NCBI GenBank assembly: GCA_032622095.1
Contig: CP136066.1
Location: forward strand, 43,351,835 to 43,415,834
From: Siphonodentalium dalli
Taxonomy: Eukaryota; Mollusca; Scaphopoda; Gadilida; Siphonodentaliidae
Reading direction: 5' to 3'
DNA: 64,000 bases
The notes under the pieces are model-generated. The model saw only the letters and a list, made by a program, of their open reading frames with translations, was not told the origin of the DNA and searched no databases. Shown here in pieces: positions 12,690 through 25,107 of this stretch. Numbering within the stretch: the first letter of the stretch is position 1; each line of letters starts with the position of its first letter. The position numbers and the translations under genes were made by a program.

Positions 12690-13110
12690 GATGGAATTAA
12701 AAGGTACTCATTCCGATCAGACGATCCCCATACCATCAAGATACAACAACACAACATTTCTTCAAAATACGCTTTAGTTATCAGAATCGATTTATTGCAA
12801 CAAAATAATGCTCACCACTGTAAACTACGGTATCAAATTTCCCAAAACTTGCTGTTTATCAACATTTTTTGTTCAACAAAATATGATCACTAAAGTTTCA
12901 CGAAATTTGTCCGTTTGACCACTTGTTTCTGGGCCACTTATTATTACACATCTCGAGAAATGACAAACTTCAAAAATCGATATCTGATCACTCTGAGCTT
13001 TGATGGATGGGTTCCTCGACTCGAATCAAATTTGTCACCGCCCCCCCCCCCCCCCCCGAAGCCACAGAAATAGTAATTTAGGAGCATCTGATCGGATTGA
13101 GTATACCTTT
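12690..13110 (+). repeat. Fragment of D-element 3' segment ('C')
   Basis: GATCAGACGATCCCCATACC, ATTTCTTCAAAATACGCTT, TTCTGGGCCAC and CAAAAATCGATATCTGATCA recur in the same order at 20345-20735 and 22630-23020 inside D elements, and inverted at 26345-26960. This copy stands alone and carries a C tract at about 13039-13057. Confidence 0.8.
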
Positions 13111-13164
13111 AAGACAGTTTTATGTACAGCGACCTTCCGATTTGTGTCTATTCGTCATTAGCAT

Positions 13165-13460
13165 CGCCATTACATTGTAATCGTCATCATCGTCATCATC
13201 AACATTACCGTCATCGTCAACATCATCATAATTATCATCTTTATCATTATCATCATTTTCAGCATCGTCATTGTTGTCTCGATATCGTCAGCATCATCAA
13301 CGACAACTATCACCATCATATAATCGCTGTCATCTTCGTTCTCATCTCCAATCACATGTAAGCATCGTCATCGTTGTCATCGTCTTATCATTTCCATCAT
13401 GATAGAACTTTCCAGGAACAGATTAACAACAACAACAACAGCAACAACAACATCGGCAAC
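13165..13460. repeat. ATC/GTC and AAC microsatellites
   Basis: CATCATCGTC-type triplets run from about 13170 to 13400, and AACAACAAC at about 13427-13460. The opposing ORFs here (histidine-rich and Met/Asp-rich) are triplet-repeat artefacts. Confidence 0.9.
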
Positions 13461-14507
13461 AACTGTCATGAATACCTAACGTAATTGTCAGTAAAGTTGT
13501 TAGGTCATATTTACATCTAAAAGTAACCGTTAATTTCCCTAATGAGGGAACATAGTCGGCGGAGTGTTGCTATGTACCATAATCACCGGGTGCTAATACC
13601 AACTGGTATCACAATAAGCACGAGGAAATGACTTCATATAAGCTCCTGGCGCTTGATGCCAAATTCTCTTCTCTCCCTCAGATTTAACATACCTACGCAT
13701 ATATATCAACATCATCTTGTAAATTGTTGTATACATCTGGGATACAAAATAAATAATGTTTACACCACCCTAAGCACCAACAAAGAATGGCCCTTTGTCA
13801 TTGGCTGCTATCGCGTGGTGGGGTGTGGGAAATGGGCCGGAGAAACGACTCATTGATAAGCACATAAGCTTGCGGTCGGTTCCAATTCACGAGTTCCTGC
13901 TTCATCCTACCCGTTCTGTATCAATATTCGAGTGCCGATAGTACAGAAGATATTTGTTGTTATATGTTCCCAGTGATTGTAATGCTATAACGTATTTTAT
14001 AGATAACACAGCACATCGAGATATGCATAATTATCAAGATCATATTCTAAATTGGATGTGACTTGTATACTACCATCTTATATGTTGGAAGGATCAGTCC
14101 ACGATCGTTCCATAGTAACCGATGGTATGATACACGTCACAGGCAGGTGTTTCATGATACCTGAGACCTTATTTGGACGCATGATACACTAGACGTTGGA
14201 ATAACTACCCGTGCTCTGAACGGGAGACCCACTTTTCTCTTCGGCAGCCGATCCAACAAGACCTGTTTAACCTATTATTCCGATGCTTGCTGTGTTTATC
14301 TAGATAGACTTATACATATATAAAGTTATGAAGATTTATGAAGTAGTTATCGTTCACTGTTCCCGAAAACGGCCATATTCAACCATTCAACACTAGACGC
14401 TACGGGACACGAGCCCATGTTCAGACTGATACGCCTCCCAACTCTCGATGAAAGGGCTTCCATTTAGTAATGTCCCCGCAGCCGATGTGGTTGTGTCGTG
14501 CATATAT
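13461..14507. other. Gene-free stretch with weak ORFs
   Basis: No supported gene. The minus strand reads open from about 14500 to 14393 (…NGSPFIESWEAYQSE…) up to the edge of the MITE, but no splice sites or homology back it. Confidence 0.4.
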
Positions 14508-14944
14508 GTGACCCGCCATATCAAATCCAGTCGGAAGTCGGGATTTATTTTACCCTGTGCCAATGCATTCTCTTCTATATGCGAGTCGACCATAGGTCGC
14601 CTCGCATATATAAGAGAATGCATTGGCCTAACAATTTTTTACAATTTTAATAATTTGTTCTTGTATTCTTTAACAATTTTATAATTTCACCCATACAGAG
14701 CCCCAGACAAACATGAACAGACGACACTCTTCTATGTGCTTCTATATATGTGTGGGGCTCCCTGCAGGGTAATGGATGTTTTTTTTATTTTATGTCCTAA
14801 AAATTGTAAGAAACATTTATTTAAAAAACATGATAAAAAATTGTTAGGCCAATGCATTCTCTTATATATGCGAGGCAACCTATGGTCGACTCGCATGGTA
14901 AAAAAAAATCCCGACTTCCGACTGGATTTGATATGGCGGGTCAC
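14508..14944 (+). mobile_element. MITE family B, copy 1
   Basis: Ends are GTGACCCGCC and GGCGGGTCAC. Each end carries a nested ~67-bp palindrome around CCAATGCATTCTCTTATATA and GTCGACC; in this copy the right palindrome is cut to one half. The middle has AACAATTTTATAATTTC, CAGAGCCCCAGACAAACATG and CCTGCAGGGTAATGGATG. Flanks ATAT and ATTT suggest a 4-bp target duplication. It is non-autonomous and non-coding. Confidence 0.9.
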
Positions 14945-15117
14945 ATTTGTGGTGAAATAGAATATAGTTTAAAGTCGATCGATTCATTTAACGACGTTGA
15001 TGAATCTGTCAGTCAGGTTGTCTGTAAAGCGTTTATAAATTTATTGTACCAGTATTATTTGGGTAGTGAAATTTTCTGCGAATCTGACGGTAGTATCAAA
15101 AGCGCTGAGTGTTAAAT
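14945..15117 (+). CDS. Protein-like open frame, unplaced
   Basis: Starting at the MITE edge, the frame stays open for 56 codons to TAA at about 15115, with an acidic, Ser-rich sequence that includes GEIEYSLKS, FNDVDESVSQ and GSEIFCESDG. Codon use looks more gene-like than its surroundings. There is no start codon outside the MITE and no clear acceptor. It may be an exon disrupted by the MITE, or chance. The family is not recognised. Confidence 0.18.
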
Positions 15118-16507
15118 GAAAAAGGCGTGGCTAGAAAGAAAGCCAATTGTGCATTAAGTTGCCTACCATTGGTTTTGATTTTTGCAAAATAAGGTATGGG
15201 ATCTCAAATATTTATCAACAGTAACGATAAATGTTAGCAGTGTCGCCTATGGAAATCATTTACATGTAGTTCCTTCTAAACTTCAGTTCATTCTACTCTC
15301 CACGACTATGCGATGCTTTTAACTAGTCTAGTAGAGTTACCCATCCTGTGTAATATACAATATCCATTCTAACCGACTTGGCCATTTCCGCCTTGGAAGC
15401 AGAACAAATGGCTGATTCGTTGAAAAAGACACAATACCATGACACGATGTACATGATTATACTACTCATAATGGAAAGACTATTAAATATTCAAACGATA
15501 ATATTTCTCTGAATAATTATGATGAAGTGTACCACGTGACAACGGCGTTGCACATTGCCCGTGGTCGCCACACAATTGATTGTGCAAAATGTCACACAAC
15601 GATAAAAGCGCGGACAAAATCATGCATGTTGAAAATATATAGTCTAAGTGGACGAAGACCGATAACTCTATTAAATTAACTCGACCGATCGATTTCATAA
15701 TATCACGTTCGCAGCGACACGGCGTGGTATAAAAATTTCTACAAACGCGTCATCCGAAACACCATGCACCGCACCCCTAAATACACAACTCGTTAAAACA
15801 ACTTGTAGAAATACAAACAAGTCGCTATAAACACTTGTAGAACAAATTACAAGTCGTTATATAAAGACTGTCACAACATATAACGAGTTATGAAAGTCTT
15901 GCAAGTCATTAAAACGAGTTGGAATAATGACAAGTGCCGAAGGAAGCGAGTTGCTTTAATATGTTCACGACGGGAGCTGCGCTAGTACAACTTTAAGTAT
16001 CGCGTGTCAGTGCATTCTCTTATATATTTTTATCCACCGCTCACTACGTCTATTGACTACATAAAGCCTGCCTAATAAACGTTACGTTTATTACGGCAAT
16101 GTAGCTTTATTATGTCAACGTAGCTTTATTAGGTTAGTACTACTTTTATGACGTAATTTGATATGCAAATTGCGCAAGTAACTAGGGACGTCAACCGGCC
16201 TTAATGACGTCATTGTGATTTCAGAACGTTTTTATCGTGTATAATTCACTAAAATAATTCGTAAAATGACAATGTTTTAGCTCTAAAACATCTATAAATC
16301 ATCAGAACAAGGTCTGCTTATACTAAATGTATAAATGCCAACGAACTTTTTCGCTCTAAGTTGCACTCCGGTTTTCCCACGTCATGAATGCTAATTGGTT
16401 TGCTTGACCTAATAAATGTAATGGCGTCATCGAAGTAACGAATGTAAAACTGAGGAAAATCACAGATTTACCTCACAAAAGGCAAGTTTTGTGCGATGGA
16501 TAAATAA
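15118..16507. other. Gene-free stretch
   Basis: Contains AACTCGTT and AACTTGT motifs in both orientations (15780-15960), a short MITE-B scrap (about 16010-16035, GCATTCTCTTATATA) and several TGACGTCA-like sites near 16190-16215. No gene supported. Confidence 0.45.
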
Positions 16508-16653
16508 AATATGTAGCTAATGTCGTCGCTTAAACTGTTTATGTCCGCTCGGGGGATTTGGCATCTATTGGACTCGGCAGAGCCTCGCCCAATAGATGCT
16601 CAAATCCCCCTCACGGACATAAACATTTTAAGCGACGACACTAGCTACATATT
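16508..16653. repeat. 146-bp imperfect hairpin
   Basis: The left arm reads AATATGTAGCTAATGTCGTC, then GTTTATGTCCG and GCATCTATTGG. The right arm is its inverse, ending in GACGACACTAGCTACATATT. The loop is about 20 bases around CGGCAGAGCCTCG. Likely a fold-back MITE. Confidence 0.85.
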
Positions 16654-17339
16654 CTATATATATGCGAATCTCCCATATAGGTGAGCAGCAAGGACCTCAT
16701 ATTTTTCGACTTAATGCACCCACCCTACACATGAGATTGTGATATAACATTTTAACCAATGTGACATGGGGCATCTGATAGGCCGTTCTGTGGTTACCAA
16801 AAGTGGTGCATTTATAGCCCGAGAAATTGATGCAAAGGTCACGTGTCTGTGAGGTCAAGGTCATTTGTTAAGGGTCATGGTCATCAAAGAATAAGTGATT
16901 TTATGAGGTATATTTTGAAATATGTTTCTTATCACACAACTGCTATGCAGAACAGGATAGTCACCATAAAGTATCATAAATATCTTAAGATCTTCACTTT
17001 TCATATAAGGTATCACCCGTTGCAGCCGATAAACAATTTGATAACATATTAAGCATATAAGATAATAAATTCCCTTGAAAACGTCCCCATTTTAGTGACG
17101 TCATTTAAGCTTCACTGAATTTTAGCGGCAGATTGGAGCGATGTTATTAAGTGCCTTTGAGGTGGGTTTGCATTCCCGGTGACTGAGAAGAAAACGTTTT
17201 GATAGAAAACTTAATGTTTTCTTAGTTGGCCCCACGGGCCTTGTCATTTCTCATCGATAAACACCCGTTTCTATGGCAACAACCACCTGTTTTGAGAGGA
17301 AGTTGGAAAATTGGTATTGGGTTGGTAATTTGAGCCCCC
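16654..17339. other. Gene-free stretch
   Basis: No gene supported. AGGTCAAGGTCA lies near 16852, next to AAAGGTCACGTG, resembling nuclear-receptor half-sites; function unknown. Confidence 0.4.
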
Positions 17340-18998
17340 CTCAAATGTTTGTACATAGAAGTATTGAAGTCCGTGATGACCTACTTTTGCCAAGTATGAA
17401 CTGCATGGGTTATGCGTATGGAGTGTCCTGGTGCCCTAAAATCCACTGGGGGAGAACTGTGACGTGAGGATCGGTTGCATTCCGATAAACGCGACGGTGG
17501 GTATTCGGCGCGCGACGATTCGTTTCCGGCGTTGCGTTTTTAACAAGTTTTTCGGCGCCATTTTATAGATGTATTGAAGGAGAGAAAGCATGCACAGAGC
17601 CTTATTTACAGACGTTGGTGGTATGATTAACCATTTGGAAGTCCCTCATAGTCACAGTTTTGCCCATATGGTTTTCCATTACCTGCGGTCATCATGTCTT
17701 CAAATATTCTTCAACGAACGTGGAGTGACATGTATATATAGTGTCCTGGCACCTCGCAAATAGGTAAACATGAAATATAAAATCACGACGAATATTTGCC
17801 GACTCCTGCTGACCTCGTGCTCAAGAAATCTGGCAGCGTGGGGTTAAATTGTAATTAGGACTGATGTGGTGACCACAACGACATACTTCAAATGTTCGTG
17901 TGTTATGCGTGTGGAGTGTCCCGGAGCCCTAAAATCGGGACATAATAGCGATAATGTTCGGTTGGTACATAAAAGTATTAAAGTCCGTGATGACCTACTA
18001 TTGCCATAATTATTTCAACTGCGTGGGGTGGTTTTCCATTACCAGCGGTCACACTTTCTACAAATATGGATCAACTAATGTGGACGGACATCTCCATAGA
18101 GTGTCCTGGCACCTCGAAATTAGATGAAAATGACAATTTATTTGAAATCACGACGAATATGTCGGGACTCGTGGTGACCTCGAGCTCAAGACATCTGGCT
18201 GCGTGGGGTTAAATTGTAATTAGAACTGATGTGGTGACCACAATGACATACTTACCATGTTCGTGGGTTATGCGTGTGGAGTGTCCCGGAGCCCTAACAT
18301 TGGGACATAATAGCAATAATGTTCGGTTTGTGCATAGAAGTATTGAAGTCCGTGATGACCTACATTTGCCAAATTTAAAACTTTTGCCAAATTTGCATCA
18401 ACTAATGTGGAGGGACATCTCCTTAGAGTGTCCTGGCCCTCGAAATTAGATAAAAATGACAATTTATATGAAATCACGACGAATATGTCGGGACTCGTGC
18501 TGACATCGTGCTCAAGAAATCCGGCTGCGTGGGGTTAAATTGTAATTAGGACTGATGTGTTGACCACCATGACATACTTACCATGTTCGTGAGTTATGCG
18601 TGTGGAGTGTCCCGGAGCCCTAAAATCGGGACATAATAGCGATAATGTTCAGTTTGTACATATAAGTATTGAAGTCCGTGATGACCTACGTTTGCAAAAT
18701 TTCAACTGCATGTGGTGGTTTTCCATTACCAGCGGTCACACTTTCTACAAATATGCATCAACTAATGTGGAGGGACATCTCCATAGATTGTCCTGGCACC
18801 TCAAAATTAGGTAAAATGACAATTTATATGAAATCATGACGAATATGTCGGGACTCGTGCTGACCTCGTGCTCAAGAAACCCAGCTGCGTGGGGTTAAAT
18901 TGTAATTAGGACTGATGTGTTGACCACCATGACATACATACCATGTTCGTGAGTTATCCGTGTGGAATGCCCTGGAGCCCTAAAATCGGGACATAATA
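17340..18998 (+). repeat. ~360-bp tandem array, left part
   Basis: GGGTTAAATTGTAATTAGGA recurs at 17841, 18206, 18532 and 18892 (spacings 365, 326, 360). Every unit has GAAGTCCGTGATGACCTAC, CGACGAATATGTCGGGACTC and GACATAATAGCGATAATGTT. The first units are more diverged. The array is cut inside GACATAATAGCGATAATG by D elements and resumes at 23595. Confidence 0.9.
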
Positions 18999-21321
18999 GC
19001 GAGTTTGCGATACCCGTTCGACGGGAACGGGTACGGGTAAATCCGTGAACATCGTCACGGTCACTTGGGTACTTTCAATGCAGCACATAAAGCGATAGCG
19101 AATTGAAACGGGTAGATTTGTCCCATTGACCGGTAGCCTTTCATTACGATTTTCTCACTCAAGGGTCCATGAATTCCATGAAATTCCAGTCAGCTATGCG
19201 TTAACCTATTTATTGAAAGATTTCATTGGAAAATATTATTGATAAAGTTGTAATTTCAACCCAGGATTTGTGTTCAAATTCTCGAGGCGGCTTCTAGCAT
19301 TTATATAAATACGGAAGGCCGATGTTTTTTCACTAACAACTTTGTTCACTGCATTAATGACAGGTTGTGATTAATAGAGTGAGTAGATGGTGCTATAGAC
19401 GCCCATTGCAGGGACGTGGCTATAGATGGTCTGCGCGTTAGGAAGGGTGTCCACCTTCGACTTTCTAACTACACATCTCGAACCATATCAAATTCACAAA
19501 TTTGCGCGTAAATCCACCCCTCCCTTGGCTGGCATCAAGCTTTCCAATTGTTGGAAATTTTGAGACCTGACACCCCCCCCCCCCCCCCCCCCCCCCCGCC
19601 CCCACAAGCTTGAACAATTTCCAACTGTTTCTGACAGCCATTTCAGTCCAAATTTTGTTACCAAAAATAGGGAAATATGCAAATGTTGGTCTAAAAACTA
19701 CAAATTATCCACTAATAAATCGTTCGAAAATCAAACTACGAAAACAATTTCAACCTATTGTTTGTGTGAAATTGCCAACAAATGTTGTGTCAGGTATATC
19801 AAATTTCCAAATGTTGAACACTTGACCAAAGTTGGGGAGGGGGGTTAAGACACCCCTGTCGTCTCGTCCCTGTCTCAACCCATTGTACAAGGACATAAAT
19901 ATATCGTGGATTTATCTATGCATTGCACATTTGAATAGAATTACCGTTTAGTTACCTTATCGTATGTAGGTGGGGACTGATTTCTCATTTTAATATATAT
20001 TTACTATCTGAACGGACATGGCGCATTTGAACCACAATACTTGTGTATACTGTAGTGGGGATAATATAGGTCGCCAAATACACGAAATACCTATACATAA
20101 ATCTAAGCATATAAGTAGAGCGAGTTTCAGCTGTTTTCTGTGTTTCGCACAGAAGTGAAGCAAACGCTCTTTATTCAATCCGTATACTAAACAGACTACA
20201 TTTTGACACATTTTTTGTTACCAAGTTAAACATTTCAACCTACCTCCGGTTTTAGATCCCGACAACAATCCCAATTCTTGGGATAAATATTCCCTTGCCC
20301 CGACGGGCCGACCCTTCGACCTGTTGAAAGATTCCAAACAAGGGTTTACTTAAAGCTACTCAAACCGATCAGACGGTCCCCATATCATAAAGTTACAACA
20401 AGAACATTTCTTCAAAATACGCTTTTGTTATCAGAATTACAACAAAATAATGCTGACTGCTGTCAACTATAGTACAAAATTGTGGCCGCATTACCACTTT
20501 ATTTTAGAGTTAAGCATCTTCGTCCGCAATTTTGTCCGAGACCGTCGGTTTGATGACTCTTTTCTGGGCCACAAATAATTACACAATTCAAGAAATAACA
20601 AACTTCAAAAATCGATATCTGATCACTCTGCGCTTTGATGGTGGGTTCCTCGATTCGAATAAAATATTTAGTTTTACCCCCGAAGCCAAATATAGTAACT
20701 TGGGAGCGTTAATTCGGATTATGCATCTTTAATATAACTAAATATTCCCCAACTAAAATAAGGGACAAATGCGGTATTATATCGAACTGAAAGTACATGT
20801 AGGACAATATTAGACCCTTGGTCTAAAACAATACATTTTACACCGAATATTGGTTGGACATTTTAACTATATATAACGTAATTGTATATTTGAGCTATCA
20901 TAATCTATTTTCTAAGTTTAAAAATTCCAACCGATTTATTGTCAACACTCCATCGGTCTATGAAATGTAGAATCCAATTGTTGAAAATGTTACCAATATG
21001 AGTGAAAGAAAAGCAACGTCCTCTTCCAACTGCCACCTAGATCGTCACGGTCCTTGATGAAAGCAATTGATTATCACCGGGCTCATCTAATCTAAATACA
21101 TATCTCCAACAACCCATAACGCTAAGTATAACATAGGCCAATAACGCGAATAACAATCTATATCATAATATTTTTTTTGTTGCAGTTGGCTCACCATACA
21201 TTACCAGTCGATGTGATGAATTCTACCGGTAAAACAGTTTGCGATTTCAAAACGTGTACCGATACGGGTAGCTACCCGTACGCGTACCGGTACCCGTACC
21301 GGTTTGAAATCGCAAACTCGC
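18999..21321 (+). mobile_element. D element, copy 1 (~2.3 kb, TIR)
   Basis: Starts GCGAGTTTGCGATACCCG and ends GATTTCAAACCGG-inverse…ATCGCAAACTCGC, a 13-bp terminal inverted repeat extended by GGGTACGGGTA-type palindromes. It is flanked by TAATA on both sides (18994-18998 and 21322-21326). Inside, in order: CATCGTCACGGTCACTTGGG, the E module with a long C tract (about 19545-19850), AAACGCTCTTTATT, and the C segment (20345-20735). No transposase-like ORF, so non-autonomous. Confidence 0.85.
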
Positions 21322-21326
21322 TAATA

Positions 21327-23589
21327 GTGAGTTTGCGACGGGAACGGGTACGGGTAAATCTGTGAACATCGTCACGGTCACTTGGGTACTTACAATGCAG
21401 CACATAAAGCGATATCGAATTGAAACGGGTAGATTTGTCCCATTGACCGGTAGCCTTTCACTACGGTTTTCTCACTCAAAGGTCCATGAATTCCATGAAA
21501 TTACAGTCAGTTATGCGTTAACCTATTTATTGAAAGATTTCATGGGCAAATATTATTGATAAAGTTGTCATTTTAACCCAGGATTTGTGTTCAAATTCTC
21601 GAGGCGGTTTCTAGCACTTAGATAAACACGGAAGGCCGATTTTTTTCACTAACAACTTTGTTCACTGCATTAATGACAGGTTGTGATTAATAGAGTGAGT
21701 AGATGGTGCTATAGACGCAGTCTCTGCCCATTGCAGGGACATGGCTATAGATGGTCTGCGCTTTAGGAAGGGTGTCCACCTTCGAATTTCTAACTACACA
21801 TCTCGAACCATACATATTAAATTCACAAGCTTTCCAATTGTTGGACATTTTGAGACTGACACCCCACCCCCCCCCCCCCCCAAAGCTTGAACAATTTCCA
21901 ACTGTTTCTGACAGCCATTTCAGTCCAAATTGTGTTACCAAAAATAGGGAAATATGCAAATGTTGGTCTAAAAACTACAAATTATCCACTAATAAATTGT
22001 TCGAAAATCAAACTACGAAAACAATTTCAACCTATTGTTTGTGTGAAATTTCCAACAAATGTTGTGTCAGGTATATCAAATTTCCAAATGTTGAACATTT
22101 GACCAAAGTTGGGGAAGGGGGGGGGGGGGGGTTGAGACACCCCTGTCTCAACCCATTGTACACGGACATAAATATATCGTGGATTTATCTATGCATTGCA
22201 CATTTGAATACAATTACCGTTTAGTTACCTTATAGTATGTAGGTGGGGACTGATTTCTCATTTTAATATATATTTACTATCTGAACGGACATGGCGCATT
22301 TGAACCACAATACTGGTGTATACTGTAGTGGGGATAATATAGGTCGCCAAATACACGAAATACCTATACATACTCTAAAATATCTAAACATAAGCAGAGC
22401 GAGTTTCAGCTGTTTTCTGTGTTTCGCACAGACGTGAAGCAAACGCTCTTTATTCAATCCGCATAATAAAACAGACTACATTTTGACACCTTTTTTGTTA
22501 CCAAGTTAAATATTTCAACCTACCTCCGGGTTTAGATCCCGACAACAATCCCAATTCTTGGGATAAATATTCCCTTGCCCCGACGGGCCGACCCTTCGAT
22601 CTGTTGAAAGATTCCAAACAAAGGTTTACTTAAAACTACTCAAACCGATCAGACGGTCACCATATCATAAATTTACAACAAGAAAATTTCTTCAAAATAC
22701 GCTTTTGTTATCAGAATCGATTAATTACAACAAAATAATGCTAACTGCTGTCAACTATAGTATAAAATTTTGGCCGCATTACCACTTGATTTTAGAGTTA
22801 ACCATCTTCATCCGCAATTTTGTCCGAGACCGTCGGTTTGATGACTCTTTTCTGGGCCACAAATAATTGCACAATTCAAGAAATAACAAACTTCAAAAAT
22901 CGATATCTGATCACTCTGCGCTTTGATGGTGGGTTACTCGATTCGAATCAAATATTTTGTTTTACCCCCGAAGCCAACAAAATAGTAACTTGGGAGCGTT
23001 AATTCGGATTATGCATCTTTAATATGGCTAAATATTCCCCAACTAAAATAAGGGACAAATGCGGTATTATATCGAACTGAAATTACATGTAGGACAATAT
23101 TAGGCCCTTGGTCTAAAACAATACATTTTACACCGAATATTGGTTGGTCATTTTAACTATATATAACGTAATTGTATATTTGAGCTATCATAATCTATTT
23201 TCTAAGTTTAAAAATTCCAACCGATTTATTGTCAACACTCGATCGGTCTATGACTTGTAGAATCCAATTGTTGAAAATGTTACCAATATGAGTAAAATAA
23301 AAGCAACATCCTCTTCCAACTGCCACCTAGCTCGTCCTTGATGAAAGCAACTGATTATCCTGGGGCTCATCTAATCTAAATACAAATTTCCAACAACCCA
23401 TAACGCTAAGTATAACATCGGCCAATAACGCGAATAACACATAATATTTTTTGGCTCACCATACATTACCAGTCGATGTGATGAATTCTACCGGTAAAAC
23501 AGTTTGCGATTTCAAAACGTGTACCGGTACGGGTAGCTACCCGTAGTACGGGTACCCGTACCCATACCGGTTTGAAATCGCAAACTCGC
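21327..23589 (+). mobile_element. D element, copy 2, head-to-tail
   Basis: Same order of parts as copy 1, starting GTGAGTTTGCGACGGG (one changed terminal base) and ending CGCAAACTCGC at 23589, followed by a third TAATA (23590-23594). The two copies share only one TAATA between them. Small indels separate them, such as extra bases near 22120 and in the terminal ACGGGTA repeats. The 157-codon ORF at 21751-22224 runs through C and G tracts and is not a gene. Confidence 0.85.
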
Positions 23590-23594
23590 TAATA

Positions 23595-24495
23595 GCGATA
23601 ATGTTCGGTTTGTACATATAAGTATTGAAGTCCGTGATGACCCACTTTTGCCATATTTCAACTTCGTGGGGTGGTGGTTTTCCATTACCTGCTGTCACAC
23701 TCTCTACACATATGCATCAACTAATGTGGACAGACATCTCCATAATAGAGTGTCCTGGCACCTCGAAATTAGGTAAAAATGACAATTTATATGAAATCAC
23801 GACGAATATGTCGGGACTCGTGTTGACATCGTGCTCAAGAAATCCGGCTGCCTGGGGTTAAATTGTAATTAAGACTGATGTGTTGACCAAAATTACATAC
23901 TTACTATGTTCGTTTGTTATTTGTTCGAGTGTCACGGGGCCCTAAAATCGGGACATAATAGCGATAATATTCGGTTTGTACATAGAAGTATTGAAGTCGG
24001 TGATGACCTACTTTTGCCAAATTTCAACTGCGTGGGGTGGTTTTCCATTACCAGCGGTCACACTGTCTACAAATATGCATCAACTGATGCGGAGGGACAT
24101 CTACATAGAGTGTCCTGGCTCCTCGAAATTTGGTAAAAATGACAATTTATATGAAATCACGACGAATATGTCGGGACTCGTGCTGACCTCGCGCTCAATA
24201 AATCTGGCTGTGTGGGGTTAAATTGTAATTAGGACTGGTGTGGTTACCACTATGACACATATAACGTGTTCTGGGTTATGCGTGTGGAGTGTCCTGGGGC
24301 CCTAAAATCGGGACATAATAGCGATAATGTTCGGTTGGTACATAGAAGTATTGAAGTCCGTGATGACCTACTTTTGCCAAATCTCAACTGCGTGGGAGGT
24401 TTTCTATTACCAATGATCACACTGTCTACAAATATCCTTCACTTAATGTGCAAGGACATCTCTATAGAGTGTCCTGTCACCTCGAAATTAGCGTA
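23595..24495 (+). repeat. ~360-bp tandem array, right part
   Basis: Resumes exactly where the left part was cut (GCGATAATGTTCGG). Unit marks at 23855 and 24215 are 360 bases apart. Several overlapping ORFs appear in different frames in different units, so coding is unlikely. Confidence 0.9.
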
Positions 24496-25107
24496 TATGA
24501 GCGGGGTGAAGGTCATGGTTAACAGCGCAATCGCACGTGAAATTTGACCCACCCATATTGTTTCCAGGAACAAAGTAGGCCTACATACCAAATTTTAGTC
24601 GGATCAGTCGTGGTCCATAAACATGCCTCTATTAGCGTATATGAGTCAGCTTAAGGTCAAGGACACGGTCCCACGTGAAATTGGACCCGCCCATATTGTT
24701 CCCGGGATCAAAGCAGGCCTACATACCAAATTTGAATCTGATCGGTCGAGGTCCAGAACATGCCTATATTAGCGTACATAGTGAGCTCAAGGTCAAGGAC
24801 ACGGTCGCACGTGAAATTGGATCCGACCATATTGTTCCCGGTATCAAAGTAGGCCTGCATACCAAATTTGAGTCGGATCGGTCGAGGTCCAGAAACATGC
24901 CTACATGAGCATATATGAGCAAGGTCAAGGACATGTTCGCACGTGATATTGGACCCGCCCATATTGTTCCCGGGATCAAAGTAGGCCTACATACTAAATT
25001 TGAGTCGGACCGGTCGAGGTCTAGAAACATGCCCATATGAGCGTATATGAGTGAGCTCAAGTTCAAGGACGCGGTCGCACGTGAATTTGTACCCGCCCAG
25101 ATTGTTC
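24496..25107 (+). repeat. ~136-bp tandem array, five units
   Basis: CATATTG marks units at about 24554, 24692, 24828 and 24960, and CAGATTG at 25098 (spacings 138, 136, 132, 138). Units share AGGTCAAGGACACGGTC, CACGTGAAATTGGACCCGCC, GTAGGCCTACATACCAAATT and GATCGGTCGAGGTCCAG. Most carry an AAGGTCA core. Confidence 0.9.

Noticed and set aside
13122..13361. His-rich and Met/Asp-rich ORFs on opposite strands
   Set aside because: Triplet microsatellite read in different frames.
21751..22224. 157-codon ORF, the longest in the window
   Set aside because: It crosses C and G tracts and the E module inside a non-coding D element; other D copies do not keep the frame.
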